Notes: a model not told the origin generated them from the letters alone. A stretch of DNA of 64,000 nucleotides from Pseudomonas sp. UBA5706 (GCF_002419965.1 NZ_DIHC01000036.1:54267-118266); one strand, 5' to 3'; positions 8,878 through 19,124 are shown, counted from the stretch's first letter. Made by a program: numbers and translations.

Positions 8878-9228
8878 ATGTTCGAACCCGGCCATCTGCA
8901 CATCGTCCACTTTGCCCTGCAACCGCACGACGTAGGCTACGACATTCACATCCGCTACGAAGTGAGCCAGACCGACGCGGGCGCCGGGATGCATTTCACC
9001 CTGCAAGGCGAGGTCAATGGCAAGGCCGTCGACGAGACCTTCGACCTGCTCAAGGACAAAGCCTACAACTTCGCCAGCGAAGCCTCGCACATCCTCGAAA
9101 AGCACGGCCTGCCCAAAACCACCGACCTGCACAACATGCACGGCGAGTACGACGCAATGTTCGAAGACGTCCGACACCAGCTACACATGAAGTCTGGCGA
9201 TCCGGTAAAGCCGGAGCATTTGCAGTAA
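8878..9228 (+). CDS. DUF5064 family protein
   Basis: Soluble acidic protein of 116 residues beginning MFEPGHLHI, the opening I recall for the Pseudomonas-restricted DUF5064 family. Other family-like segments are AYNFASEASHILEKHGLP and SGDPVKPEHLQ at the C-terminus. No signal peptide or membrane segment is visible. It follows an AAAGGGGAG ribosome-binding site at 8862-8870. Function is unknown. It sits between the heme locus and gcsR and may belong to neither. Confidence 0.75.
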   Translation: MFEPGHLHIVHFALQPHDVGYDIHIRYEVSQTDAGAGMHFTLQGEVNGKAVDETFDLLKDKAYNFASEASHILEKHGLPKTTDLHNMHGEYDAMFEDVRHQLHMKSGDPVKPEHLQ

Positions 9229-9268
9229 CACATAGAGCAGCGCACACCTCTGGGAGCATCTTGATGCG

Positions 9269-9323
9269 GTGCAACAGTCGCGAGGGGGGGCTGCCTGATG
9301 TAACGCTTTAGCTACTGTTGCAC
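9269..9323. repeat. Inverted repeat upstream of gcsR
   Basis: GTGCAACAGT and ACTGTTGCAC form perfect 10-base arms separated by a 35-base loop, about 105 bp upstream of gcsR. There is no T-run, so it is not an obvious terminator. It may be an operator or an RNA stem in the gcsR leader. Confidence 0.5.
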
Positions 9324-9427
9324 AGCTCTGGAAGCTCCGGTCAACCTGCCCCAGACTGCGGTGGCAACGCACACGACGTTTACTGGCATAATCGCCCTCG
9401 TCTATCGCCCGAACCCTCCCACCCGCC

Positions 9428-10936
9428 ATGCGCATCCACGTTACATTCATCGACCGCGTCGGTATTACCCAGGAAGTGCTGGCAATTCTGGGTGGACGCA
9501 ATCTGAACCTGGATGCGGTGGAAATGGTGCCACCCAACGTCTACATCGATGCGCCGACCTTAAGCCACGACGTACTCGAAGAACTCAAGGACCGGCTATT
9601 TCGGGTGCGCGGCGTGGAGGCGATCACCGTCGTCGACATCCTCCCCGGCCAGCGTCGTCACCTCCAACTCGACGCCCTGCTGGCCGCCATGACCGACCCG
9701 GTGCTGGCGCTGGACAGCGCCGGGCATGTACTGCTGGCGAACCCCGCGCTGGTAGCCTTGTGCGGGCGCGAGCCTGCCGGGGAGTCGTTGGGGGATCTGT
9801 TTTCCGATGCAGCCTTGCAAACGGCCTTGCTGGAAAACGGCTTCCGACTGCCTCTGCGCGAGGTCACGCTCAATGGCGAAGCGCTGCTGCTGGATGCCAC
9901 CCCGATCACCGACGCCGGAGCGCTGCTGACGTTGTACCTGCCCAGCCGTATCGGCGAGCGGTTGTCGGCGTTGCATCACGATCACGCCGAAGGGTTCGAT
10001 GCCCTGCTCGGCGACTCAACGCCCATCCGCACGCTCAAGGCGCGTGCCCAACGGGTGGCTGCGCTGGATGCGCCACTGCTGATTCAGGGCGAAACCGGCA
10101 CCGGTAAAGAGCTGGTGGCCCGCGCCTGCCATGCGGTGAGTGCACGCAACGGGGCGCCGTTTTTGGCATTGAATTGCGCAGCGCTGCCGGAAAATCTCGC
10201 CGAGAGCGAACTGTTCGGCTATGCCCCCGGCGCATTCACAGGGGCGCAGCGCGGCGGAAAGCCTGGCTTGATGGAACTGGCCAACCAAGGCACGGTGTTT
10301 CTCGACGAAATCGGCGAAATGTCCCCTTACCTTCAGGCCAAGCTGCTGCGCTTTCTGAACGATGGCAGCTTTCGACGAGTTGGCGGTGACAAGGAGGTGC
10401 AGGTCAACGTACGCATTCTCAGCGCCACTCACCGCAATCTGGAGAAAATGGTCGTCGAAGGTACATTCCGCGAAGACCTGTTCTATCGCCTCAACGTGTT
10501 GAATCTGGAAGTCCCTCCGCTGCGCGATCGTGGCCAGGACATCCTGTTGCTGGCCCGTTATTTCATGGAGCAGGCCTGCACCCAGATCCAGCGCCCGGTG
10601 TGCCGACTTGCGCCGGGCACCTACCCTGCCCTGCTCGGTAACCGCTGGCCAGGCAACGTGCGCCAGTTGCAGAACGTGATCTTCCGTGCGGCGGCAATCT
10701 GCGAGAGCGCGATCGTGGACATCGGCGACCTCGACATCGCAGGCACTTCGGTCGCTCGGCAGAACGATGGCGAGATTGAGAGCCTGGAAGCGGCTGTTGA
10801 GGATTTCGAGAAGTCGCTGCTGGAAAAGCTCTACGGCCACTATCCCTCGACGCGGCAGTTGGCCACCCGGTTAAAAACCTCGCACACCGCAATCGCTCAT
10901 CGGTTACGCAAGTATGGGATTCCTGGCAAGGGTTGA
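9428..10936 (+). CDS. gcsR: TyrR-like sigma-54 activator of glycine cleavage (GcsR)
   Basis: Enhancer-binding protein that activates sigma-54 RNA polymerase, probably in response to glycine. It has 502 residues: an ACT domain at about 1-75 (MRIHVTFIDRVGITQEVLAIL), a PAS-like segment at about 78-185, an AAA+ core with Walker A GETGTGKE near 222-229, the sigma-54 contact loop GAFTGA at 268-273, and a C-terminal TyrR-type helix-turn-helix (STRQLATRLKTSHTAIAHRLRKYGI). It lies upstream of and in the same direction as gcvH, with a sigma-54 promoter and GcsR-like sites between, as at PA2449 in P. aeruginosa. PhhR (phenylalanine regulator) is the close alternative, but the neighbourhood argues for GcsR. 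Confidence 0.9.
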   Translation: MRIHVTFIDRVGITQEVLAILGGRNLNLDAVEMVPPNVYIDAPTLSHDVLEELKDRLFRVRGVEAITVVDILPGQRRHLQLDALLAAMTDPVLALDSAGHVLLANPALVALCGREPAGESLGDLFSDAALQTALLENGFRLPLREVTLNGEALLLDATPITDAGALLTLYLPSRIGERLSALHHDHAEGFDALLGDSTPIRTLKARAQRVAALDAPLLIQGETGTGKELVARACHAVSARNGAPFLALNCAALPENLAESELFGYAPGAFTGAQRGGKPGLMELANQGTVFLDEIGEMSPYLQAKLLRFLNDGSFRRVGGDKEVQVNVRILSATHRNLEKMVVEGTFREDLFYRLNVLNLEVPPLRDRGQDILLLARYFMEQACTQIQRPVCRLAPGTYPALLGNRWPGNVRQLQNVIFRAAAICESAIVDIGDLDIAGTSVARQNDGEIESLEAAVEDFEKSLLEKLYGHYPSTRQLATRLKTSHTAIAHRLRKYGIPGKG

Positions 10937-11133
10937 TCGTCGACAGAGGCGCCGACCTGATGCGGACTGCTTCTGCCCAAAGCGTTAGCGTTCGGTTCGC
11001 CAGCGATCTGCCGCGAAACCACAGCTGGTCAGTCGATGACATGCACCGCGATCGCCGCCTGACGCGTTCAACGACACGCGTTAACTCCTCGCCGCCAGCC
11101 TTGTTCCAACGCCTGAACCCGAGGTAAGTGGCC

Positions 11134-11170
11134 CGGAACGATTTCGAAACAGCGTAACGTTTTCATTCCA
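11134..11170. promoter_or_regulatory. Two tandem candidate GcsR sites
   Basis: CGGAACGATTTCGAAACA (11134-11151) and CGTAACGTTTTCATTCCA (11153-11170) both fit the 18-base form TGTAACG-N4-CGTTCCG reported for GcsR, read in either direction and with a few mismatches. They lie about 145-180 bp upstream of the sigma-54 promoter, a normal enhancer distance. Confidence 0.6.
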
Positions 11171-11233
11171 TTTATCTCCTACCCCCGACAGACAAGACTT
11201 TGATCCCGCACCCGTTTTCAAATGTCCGCCAAC

Positions 11234-11251
11234 CGTATCGATTTCGCTACA
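11234..11251. promoter_or_regulatory. Third candidate GcsR site
   Basis: CGTATCGATTTCGCTACA has the same 7-4-7 layout as the two upstream sites and lies 65 bp before the sigma-54 promoter. Its reverse complement reads TGTAGCG-N4-CGATACG. Confidence 0.55.
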
Positions 11252-11315
11252 GACGTCCTACCACAGGAATAGCGAAAAGCGTTTGAAACCCTTTGTTTAC
11301 AACACTTGCCATAGG

Positions 11316-11332
11316 TTGGCCGCGAATTTGCT
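11316..11332 (+). promoter_or_regulatory. Sigma-54 promoter of gcvH operon
   Basis: TTGGCCGCGAATTTGCT carries the invariant GG and GC dinucleotides exactly ten bases apart, as in the -24/-12 consensus TTGGCAC-N5-TTGCW. Transcription should start near 11343, about 53 bp before gcvH. It matches the AAA+ activator encoded immediately upstream. Confidence 0.85.
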
Positions 11333-11395
11333 ATGCACAATCCCCAATCATGCTCGCGCCAACGACGAGCAGCTTTTCCATTCACGGGAGTTTCC

Positions 11396-11779
11396 ATGAG
11401 CGAGTTGCGTTTCACCGAAGATCACGAGTGGCTGCGGGCCGAAGCGGATGGCAGCGTCACCGTGGGCATCACTGCTTTCGCGCAAAACGCACTGGGTGAC
11501 GTGGTATTCGTGCAGTTGCCAGAGCTTCAGTCCTACGACAAGGGTGCGGAAGCCGCGACCGTTGAGTCGGTGAAAGCCGCCAGCGGCGTGTATATGCCAC
11601 TCAATGGTGAGATCGTAGAAACCAATCCTGCGTTGGACGAAAGCCCTGAATTGGTTAACGAAGACCCGCTGGGCGAAGGCTGGTTCTTCCGTTTTATCCC
11701 CTCCGACGCCACCGCTGTCGGCCAACTGCTGGATCAGGACGCTTACGACCGCCTGATCAAAGCCAGCGCCGAAGCCTGA
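11396..11779 (+). CDS. gcvH: Glycine cleavage system H protein
   Basis: Lipoyl carrier that shuttles the aminomethyl group between GcvP, GcvT and the shared lipoamide dehydrogenase. It has 127 residues from the ATG at 11396, which follows ACGGGAG. The start MSELRFTEDHEWLR is family-typical, and the lipoylated lysine is K60 in the TVESVKAASGVYMPL segment. It is the first gene of the sigma-54-driven operon, 10 bp before gcvP. An in-frame upstream start exists but lies over the promoter region and is unlikely. Confidence 0.96.
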   Translation: MSELRFTEDHEWLRAEADGSVTVGITAFAQNALGDVVFVQLPELQSYDKGAEAATVESVKAASGVYMPLNGEIVETNPALDESPELVNEDPLGEGWFFRFIPSDATAVGQLLDQDAYDRLIKASAEA

Positions 11780-11789
11780 GGAGCACGTC

Positions 11790-14648
11790 ATGACTGATCG
11801 CATCGAATTGAGCACCGCCAACGAGTTCATCGCCCGTCATATCGGGCCACGCGCCGACGACCAGCAAGCCATGCTCGCCACCCTGGGATTCGACTCGCTG
11901 GAGGCGCTGAGTGCCAGCGTCATTCCTGAATCCATCAAGAGCTCCAGCGTCCTCGGCCTGTCTGCGGGTCAAAGCGAAGCGGACGCACTGGCCGACATCA
12001 AGGCCATCGCTGGCAAGAACCAGCTGTTCAAAACCTTCATCGGCCAGGGCTACTACAACACGCATACCCCTGCACCGATCCTGCGCAACCTGCTGGAAAA
12101 CCCGGCCTGGTACACCGCTTACACGCCCTATCAGCCAGAGATTTCCCAAGGTCGCCTTGAGTCTCTGCTCAATTTCCAGACCCTGATCAGCGACCTGACC
12201 GGCCTGCCGATTGCCAACGCTTCGCTGCTCGACGAAGCCACCGCCGCTGCCGAAGCCATGACCTTCTGCAAACGCCTGAGCAAGAATAAAAGCAGCCACA
12301 AATTCTTCGCTTCCGCCCACTGCCACCCACAGACGCTCGACGTGCTGCGCACCCGCGCCGAACCCTTGGGTATTGAGGTGGTAGTGGCGGACGAGAGCCA
12401 ACTGAGCGATGTGAATGAGTTCTTCGGGGCGATACTGCAATATCCGGCCAGTAATGGCGACCTGTTCGACTACCGGGAACTGGTCGAGCGTTTCCATGCA
12501 GCTAACGCACTGGTTGCGGTCGCCGCCGATCTTCTGGCCCTGACCCTGCTGGCCCCGCCGGGCGAATTCGGCGCCGATGTGGCCATCGGTAGCGCACAGC
12601 GCTTCGGCGTTCCTCTGGGCTTCGGCGGCCCGCACGCGGCTTATTTTTCGACCCGCGATGCCTACAAGCGCGACATGCCAGGCCGTCTGGTGGGCGTGTC
12701 CATCGACCGCTTCGGCCAGACGGCCCTGCGTCTGGCGATGCAAACCCGCGAGCAACATATCCGTCGCGAAAAGGCCACCAGCAACATCTGCACCGCGCAG
12801 GTGCTGCTCGCCAACATCGCCAGCATGTACGCCGTGTATCACGGTCCGCGCGGACTGACCCGTATTGCCAACCGCGTGCATCGCTTGACCGCTATCTTCG
12901 CAAAGGGGCTAGGCCAACTGGGCCTAAACGTCGAACAGGCGTTCTTCTTCGATAGCATTACCCTCGACACTGGCGCTAAAACCGCCGACCTGCACGCCAA
13001 GGCACGCGCTCAGCAGATCAACCTGCGTGAAGTGGACGCCGATCGTTTGGGCCTGTCGCTGGACGAAACCACCCAGCAAGGCGATGTTGAAGTGCTGTGG
13101 AAGCTGTTCGCCAACGAGGGTCAGACGCTGCCTGATTTCGCCGCACTGGCCAACAACGTCGAAGCGCGCCTGCCTGCAGCATTGAAGCGCCAGTCGCCGA
13201 TCCTCAGCCACCCGGTGTTCAACCGCTACCATTGCGAAACCGAGCTGATGCGCTATCTGCGTCGCCTGGCCGACAAGGACCTGGCGCTGGATCGCACCAT
13301 GATTCCGCTGGGCTCGTGCACCATGAAGCTCAATGCCGCCAGCGAAATGATTCCGGTGACCTGGGCCGAATTCGGCAACCTGCACCCGTTTGCGCCAGCC
13401 GAACAGAGCGCCGGTTATCAGCAACTGACCGATGAGCTGGAAACGATGCTGTGTGCCGCGACCGGTTACGACGCGATCTCGCTGCAACCGAACGCTGGCT
13501 CCCAAGGTGAATACGCAGGCCTGCTGGCGATCCGTGCCTATCACCAGAGCCGTGGCGATGACCGTCGCGACATCTGCCTGATCCCGTCGTCCGCCCACGG
13601 TACCAACCCGGCCACTGCCAACATGGCCGGCATGCGCGTGGTCGTGACCGCCTGCGACGCCCGCGGCAACGTTGACATCGAAGATCTGCGCGGCAAAGCA
13701 ATCGAGCACCGCGAACACCTCGCAGCGCTAATGATTACCTACCCCTCGACCCATGGGGTGTTCGAGGAAGGCATCCGCGAAATATGCGGCATCGTTCATG
13801 ACAATGGCGGTCAGGTCTACATCGACGGCGCCAACATGAACGCCATGGTCGGCCTCTGTGCGCCGGGCAAGTTCGGCGGTGACGTGTCCCATCTGAACCT
13901 GCACAAAACCTTCTGCATCCCGCACGGCGGCGGCGGTCCAGGCGTGGGCCCGATCGGCGTGAAATCGCACCTGGCGCCGTTTATGCCAGGGCACGGCAAA
14001 CTGGATCGCAAGGAAGGCGCGGTCTGTGCGGCGCCGTTCGGCAGCGCGAGCATTCTGCCGATCACCTGGATGTACATCCGCATGATGGGTGGCGAAGGTC
14101 TCAAGCGCGCGTCGCAACTGGCGATCCTGAACGCGAACTACATCTCCCGTCGCCTGGAAGAGCACTACCCAGTGCTGTACACCGGCAGCAGTGGCCTGGT
14201 GGCACACGAGTGTATCCTTGACCTGCGCCCGCTGAAGGAAACCAGCGGCATCACTGTCGACGACGTGGCCAAGCGCCTGATCGATTTTGGCTTCCATGCA
14301 CCGACCATGTCGTTCCCGGTAGCGGGCACGCTGATGATCGAGCCGACCGAAAGCGAGTCCAAAGAAGAGCTGGATCGCTTCTGCGACGCCATGATCAAGA
14401 TCCGTGAGGAAATCCGCGCGGTCGAAAACGGCGCCCTGGACAAGGACGACAACCCGCTGAAAAACGCGCCGCACACCGCAGCGGAACTGGTTGGCGAGTG
14501 GAAACACCCGTATAGCCGCGAGCAGGCCGTTTACCCGGTTGCCTCATTGATCGAAGGTAAATACTGGCCGCCGGTCGGTCGTGTGGACAACGTGTTCGGC
14601 GACCGCAATCTGGTCTGCGCCTGCCCGTCCATCGCAGATTACGCCTGA
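11790..14648 (+). CDS. gcvP: Glycine dehydrogenase (decarboxylating), P protein
   Basis: PLP enzyme that decarboxylates glycine and loads the aminomethyl group on GcvH. It has 952 residues, full length for the fused single-chain form, with N-terminal (NEFIARHIGPR) and C-terminal halves. The PLP lysine is K706 in HLNLHKTFCIPHGGGGPG. The glycine-rich FGGPHAAYF and STHGVFEEGIREIC segments are also present. It is preceded by GAGGAG. The end is followed by a palindromic repeat rather than glyA, which occupies this place in P. aeruginosa. Confidence 0.97.
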   Translation: MTDRIELSTANEFIARHIGPRADDQQAMLATLGFDSLEALSASVIPESIKSSSVLGLSAGQSEADALADIKAIAGKNQLFKTFIGQGYYNTHTPAPILRNLLENPAWYTAYTPYQPEISQGRLESLLNFQTLISDLTGLPIANASLLDEATAAAEAMTFCKRLSKNKSSHKFFASAHCHPQTLDVLRTRAEPLGIEVVVADESQLSDVNEFFGAILQYPASNGDLFDYRELVERFHAANALVAVAADLLALTLLAPPGEFGADVAIGSAQRFGVPLGFGGPHAAYFSTRDAYKRDMPGRLVGVSIDRFGQTALRLAMQTREQHIRREKATSNICTAQVLLANIASMYAVYHGPRGLTRIANRVHRLTAIFAKGLGQLGLNVEQAFFFDSITLDTGAKTADLHAKARAQQINLREVDADRLGLSLDETTQQGDVEVLWKLFANEGQTLPDFAALANNVEARLPAALKRQSPILSHPVFNRYHCETELMRYLRRLADKDLALDRTMIPLGSCTMKLNAASEMIPVTWAEFGNLHPFAPAEQSAGYQQLTDELETMLCAATGYDAISLQPNAGSQGEYAGLLAIRAYHQSRGDDRRDICLIPSSAHGTNPATANMAGMRVVVTACDARGNVDIEDLRGKAIEHREHLAALMITYPSTHGVFEEGIREICGIVHDNGGQVYIDGANMNAMVGLCAPGKFGGDVSHLNLHKTFCIPHGGGGPGVGPIGVKSHLAPFMPGHGKLDRKEGAVCAAPFGSASILPITWMYIRMMGGEGLKRASQLAILNANYISRRLEEHYPVLYTGSSGLVAHECILDLRPLKETSGITVDDVAKRLIDFGFHAPTMSFPVAGTLMIEPTESESKEELDRFCDAMIKIREEIRAVENGALDKDDNPLKNAPHTAAELVGEWKHPYSREQAVYPVASLIEGKYWPPVGRVDNVFGDRNLVCACPSIADYA

Positions 14649-14649
14649 A

Positions 14650-14730
14650 AAAGCTGCGAGTTTGAGCTGCAAGCCGCACGTTAGACGCCGTTTGGCTCTG
14701 GCGTGCGGCTTGTCGCTCGCAACTGCGCCT
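14650..14730. repeat. Palindromic repeat between gcvP and sdaA
   Basis: CAAGCCGCACG is mirrored by CGTGCGGCTTG, flanked by GCTGCGAGTTTGAG and CGCTCGCAACTGCG, giving a stem across most of the gcvP-sdaA gap. Similar repeats built on AAGCT(G/A)CAAGC are at 43716-43790 and 50200-50303. It may act as an mRNA-stabilising stem within the operon. Confidence 0.6.
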
Positions 14731-14753
14731 ATAACAACAATTGGAGCCTGACC

Positions 14754-16130
<1,377 letters not shown>

Positions 16131-16148
16131 TCTCAGCCCATTTCATCG

Positions 16149-16172
16149 GGTGCAGCCCCCGACGGCTGCACC
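16149..16172. repeat. Short hairpin between sdaA and gcvT
   Basis: GGTGCAGCC and GGCTGCACC form a perfect 9-bp stem with a 6-base loop in the 61-bp gap. No T-run follows, so read-through into gcvT is expected. Confidence 0.6.
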
Positions 16173-16191
16173 TGTATTCAAGGAGTCATCG

Positions 16192-17313
16192 ATGTCTGCA
16201 GAACTGTTGAAAACCCCACTTAACGACCTGCATCGGGAACTGGGTGCCCGGATGGTCGAATTCGCTGGCTACGACATGCCCGTTCAGTACCCGGCCGGCG
16301 TGATGAAAGAACACCTGCATACGCGCCAGCACGCCGGTCTGTTCGACGTGTCGCACATGGGTCAGATCCTGCTCAGCGGACCGACAGCTGCCCAAGCCCT
16401 GGAAACACTGGTGCCGGTGGACATCATCGGCCTGCCTGTGGGGATGCAGCGCTATGCCTTCTTCACCAATGAAAGCGGCGGCATCCTGGATGACCTGATG
16501 GTTGCCAATCTGGGCAACGATCAACTGATGCTGGTGGTCAATGCCGCGTGCAAGCACCAAGATCTTGCACACCTGCGCAAGCACATCGGCGGGCAGTGCG
16601 AAATTACCCCGCTGTTCGAAGATCGCGCGCTGCTCGCATTGCAAGGCCCGCAAGCCGTAACGGTTCTGGCCCGGCTTGCGCCAGATGTCGCGAACATGAC
16701 CTTCATGCAGTACACCAAGGCCCGGGTCATCGGCATTGACTGCTATGTCAGCCGCTCGGGTTATACCGGCGAGGATGGATACGAGATTTCCGTTCCTGCT
16801 GATCAGGCAGAATCCCTGGCGCGTCGCTTACTGGCCGAACCAGAAGTCGCGCCGATCGGGCTGGGTGCGCGAGATTCTCTGCGTCTGGAAGCGGGTCTGT
16901 GCCTGTACGGCAACGACATGAATACCGAGACCACGCCGATCCAGGCCAGCTTGTTATGGGCTATTTCCAAAGTGCGTCGGGTCGATGGCGCGCGGGCAGG
17001 CGGATTCCCGGGCGCCGAACGGATCTTCGCCCAGCACCAGGCCGGTGCAGCTCGCAAGCGGGTTGGTCTGCTGCCCCAAGAGCGCACACCGGTGCGTGAG
17101 GGCGCGCAAATCGTCGATACCCATGACAACGTCATCGGCGCCATCTGCAGCGGCGGGTTTGGACCGACGTTGAGCGCTCCATTGGCCATGGGATATGTGG
17201 ACGCGGCGTTCACAGCGCTCGAGACCCCGATGTGGGCTATCGTACGAGGCAAGAAAGTGCCGATGCGGGTCAGCAAAATGCCTTTCGTCGCACCCCGTTA
17301 CTTCCGCGGCTGA
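16192..17313 (+). CDS. gcvT: Glycine cleavage system aminomethyltransferase (T protein)
   Basis: Transfers the methylene group from aminomethyl-lipoyl GcvH to tetrahydrofolate and releases ammonia. It has 373 residues from the ATG at 16192, after AAGGAG. It has the folate-binding GcvT fold, with LFDVSHMGQI near residues 45-54 and the SRSGYTGEDGYEI segment, followed by RDSLRLEAGLCLYGNDM. The C-terminal barrel ends PFVAPRYFRG. It is the last gene of the operon; a strong terminator lies at 17486-17525. Confidence 0.96.
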   Translation: MSAELLKTPLNDLHRELGARMVEFAGYDMPVQYPAGVMKEHLHTRQHAGLFDVSHMGQILLSGPTAAQALETLVPVDIIGLPVGMQRYAFFTNESGGILDDLMVANLGNDQLMLVVNAACKHQDLAHLRKHIGGQCEITPLFEDRALLALQGPQAVTVLARLAPDVANMTFMQYTKARVIGIDCYVSRSGYTGEDGYEISVPADQAESLARRLLAEPEVAPIGLGARDSLRLEAGLCLYGNDMNTETTPIQASLLWAISKVRRVDGARAGGFPGAERIFAQHQAGAARKRVGLLPQERTPVREGAQIVDTHDNVIGAICSGGFGPTLSAPLAMGYVDAAFTALETPMWAIVRGKKVPMRVSKMPFVAPRYFRG

Positions 17314-17706
17314 TTTCCAACGTCAAAAAACTGCGGCACCGCAACAGTGCGTTGTAGTTCGGCTGCCGCAGCTTGATGCTTCTTTTAACAGCAATGTAGT
17401 GTCAGAAAAGTGCACTCTTTTGCTGACTCCAATAGCAAAAACTATCGATCCAGCCGTCTTGGTTAATGTTTTCAAAATCTAGCCCAAGCCCCCTGAAACC
17501 GGGCCTATTCGGGGGCTTGTTTTTTCTGCGAGAGTTAGCGTAGAGTTTCCCGACTGTGTTTGCATGGGTCGCTGGGATCGTGACCTGGGCAGTAGCGCCA
17601 AAAGCAATGCTACATCCCGCTCTACGTTTCTTCTTCCTGCAACCAGCCCAGTACTCTTTCGCGCGAAAGAGACTGTCATTAATTTATGTGTTTAGGAATA
17701 AGAAAA
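17314..17706. other. Intergenic region gcvT-csp
   Basis: A 393-base gap with the gcvT operon terminator (17486-17525) and then a roughly 180-base region that must hold the cold shock promoter and leader. The stretch 17526-17706 is moderately AT-rich near the gene. Long structured leaders are usual for cold shock genes, but I cannot assign the start site. Confidence 0.5.
17486..17525 (+). terminator. Rho-independent terminator of gcv operon
   Basis: AAGCCCCC and GGGGGCTT form an 8-bp stem, with CGGGCC/inner pairing, followed by GTTTTTT. Confidence 0.85.
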
Positions 17707-17919
17707 ATGTCTACACGTCAGAGCGGCACCGTTAAGTGGTTTAACGACGAGAAAGGTTTTGGTTTTATCACTCCTGAGAGCGGTCCGGATCTGTTCGTCC
17801 ACTTCCGCGCTATTCAGGGCAATGGCTTCAAAAGCCTGAAGGAAGGCCAGAAGGTGACCTTCGTTGCAGTGCAAGGGCAGAAAGGCATGCAGGCTGACGA
17901 AGTTCAAGCTGAAGCCTGA
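17707..17919 (+). CDS. Cold shock domain protein (CspA family)
   Basis: Single-stranded nucleic-acid-binding chaperone of 70 residues. It is one cold shock domain with RNP1 KGFGFITP (residues 17-24) and RNP2 DLFVHFRAI (residues 28-36). The ATG at 17707 gives the usual MSTRQSGTVKWFN opening; a start seven codons upstream is less likely. It is monocistronic, bounded by terminators at 17486-17525 and 17933-17965. Which Csp paralogue it is, and whether it is cold-induced, cannot be told from the sequence. Confidence 0.95.
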   Translation: MSTRQSGTVKWFNDEKGFGFITPESGPDLFVHFRAIQGNGFKSLKEGQKVTFVAVQGQKGMQADEVQAEA

Positions 17920-17932
17920 TAGCTGCAAACAC

Positions 17933-17965
17933 AAAAGCCCCTGATGGCGACGTCAGGGGCTTTTT
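17933..17965 (+). terminator. Rho-independent terminator after csp
   Basis: AAAAGCCCCTGA and TCAGGGGCTTTTT form a near-perfect stem around GGCGACG with a T-run. The A-rich left arm also lets it work for the convergent lptFG transcript, although a second stem nearer lptG is at about 18022-18045. Confidence 0.9.
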
Positions 17966-18062
17966 CATGCCTGCGATTCGTTGAGGCCGTACAGGGAGAA
18001 AAGCGCTGATGCCTCATGAAAAAGCCGGCCCTGAGACCGGCTTGTTCATTGCAGACTGACGA

Positions 18063-19124
18063 TCAACCCGCTCGACGCAACAACCAGATACCCGCCAGCG
18101 CGCAGACACCCGCAGGTACCAGCACTGCAAACAATGGCGAGAAGCCGAATACCAGACTCGATGGGCCCAGCAGGTCCTGCGCGATGCGGAACGTGAACCC
18201 CACAAGCACACCGGTAAATACGCGCTGCCCCAGGGTGACCGAACGCAGCGGACCGAAGATGAACGAGATCGCCATCAACACCAGCGCCACCGTCACCAGC
18301 GGCTGCAGGATCTTGGTGTAGAACGCCAGCCAGTAGCGACCGTTGGCCAGGCCCTGATCAGCCAGATAGTGCGCATAGCCATACAGTCCGGTCATGGATA
18401 GAGATTCCGGCGGCAGTACCACCGTGCTCAACAGCTGAGGGCTGAGCGCGATATTCCAGCGCTCCTCCGGGGTGTTGACCACTTCAGTACGCCCTTCATG
18501 GAACAGCGTGGTAGCAACGTCCTTGAGTTGCCAGTAGTCGTTCATGTAGTTCGCCTGTTTGGCAAAACTGGCGCTGATCATGTGACGCTGGTCGTCAAAG
18601 CGGTAGCGGGTCACGCCATACAACAGGCCGTTGGGCTGCACGGTGTTGATGTGTATGAATTCGTCACCCTGACGATGCCACAAACCGTGACGAGCACTCT
18701 GCGCATCACCGGTACCCTGTGCCAGGGAGCGGGCCGCCTGAGCCTGCGCTTCGGTGACCGGCGCGACGTACTCGCCAATCAGCAGACCCGCAAGCATCAG
18801 CACCAGCATCGGTTTCATCACTGCCCAGACGATGCGCCCGATCGACACGCCCGCCGCACGCATGATGGTCAATTCGCTGCTGCTGGCCAAGGCACCCAGG
18901 CCAATGAGGCATCCGATCAGCGCGGCCATCGGCAGCATGTCGTATAGCCGCCGCGGCGCGGTCATCACCACGTAACTGCCAGCATCCCAGAAGGTATACG
19001 TATCGCTGATATCGGCCATCTCGTCGATGAACGCAAACAGCGAAGCCAGGCCGAGGATGATGCCCAGCACGGCGAGAATCGCCATGAACACACTTTTGCC
19101 GATGTACCCATCGAGCTTAGCCAC
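18063..19124 (-). CDS. lptG: LPS export system permease LptG
   Basis: Inner-membrane permease of the LptB2FG complex, which pulls lipopolysaccharide from the inner membrane into the periplasmic bridge. It has 353 residues: an N-terminal helix (VFMAILAVLGIILGLASLFAFIDE), two more helices, a periplasmic jellyroll domain in the middle, and three C-terminal helices. The coupling-helix segment SSELTIMRAAGVSIG is visible near residue 85. The start is GTG at 19124 with GGAGG just upstream, overlapping the end of lptF by 8 bp, so the two are translationally coupled. Confidence 0.95.
   Translation of the reverse strand: MAKLDGYIGKSVFMAILAVLGIILGLASLFAFIDEMADISDTYTFWDAGSYVVMTAPRRLYDMLPMAALIGCLIGLGALASSSELTIMRAAGVSIGRIVWAVMKPMLVLMLAGLLIGEYVAPVTEAQAQAARSLAQGTGDAQSARHGLWHRQGDEFIHINTVQPNGLLYGVTRYRFDDQRHMISASFAKQANYMNDYWQLKDVATTLFHEGRTEVVNTPEERWNIALSPQLLSTVVLPPESLSMTGLYGYAHYLADQGLANGRYWLAFYTKILQPLVTVALVLMAISFIFGPLRSVTLGQRVFTGVLVGFTFRIAQDLLGPSSLVFGFSPLFAVLVPAGVCALAGIWLLRRAG

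Larger units (their letters stand above)
10937..11395. promoter_or_regulatory. gcvH control region
   Basis: A 459-base gap between gcsR and gcvH. It contains three 18-base palindromic candidate GcsR sites and a well-formed sigma-54 promoter, listed separately. The first 150 bases hold a degraded REP-like fragment (GCGGACTGCTTCTG, then GGTTCGCCAGCG). No gene was found in it. Confidence 0.7.

Noticed and set aside
8841..9311. A 156-codon Arg-rich frame over the DUF5064 gene
   Set aside because: Composition is that of an out-of-frame shadow and the overlapping 8878-9228 frame matches a known family.
9361..10107. A 248-codon frame overlapping gcsR
   Set aside because: It is the out-of-frame shadow of the GcsR ACT and PAS region.
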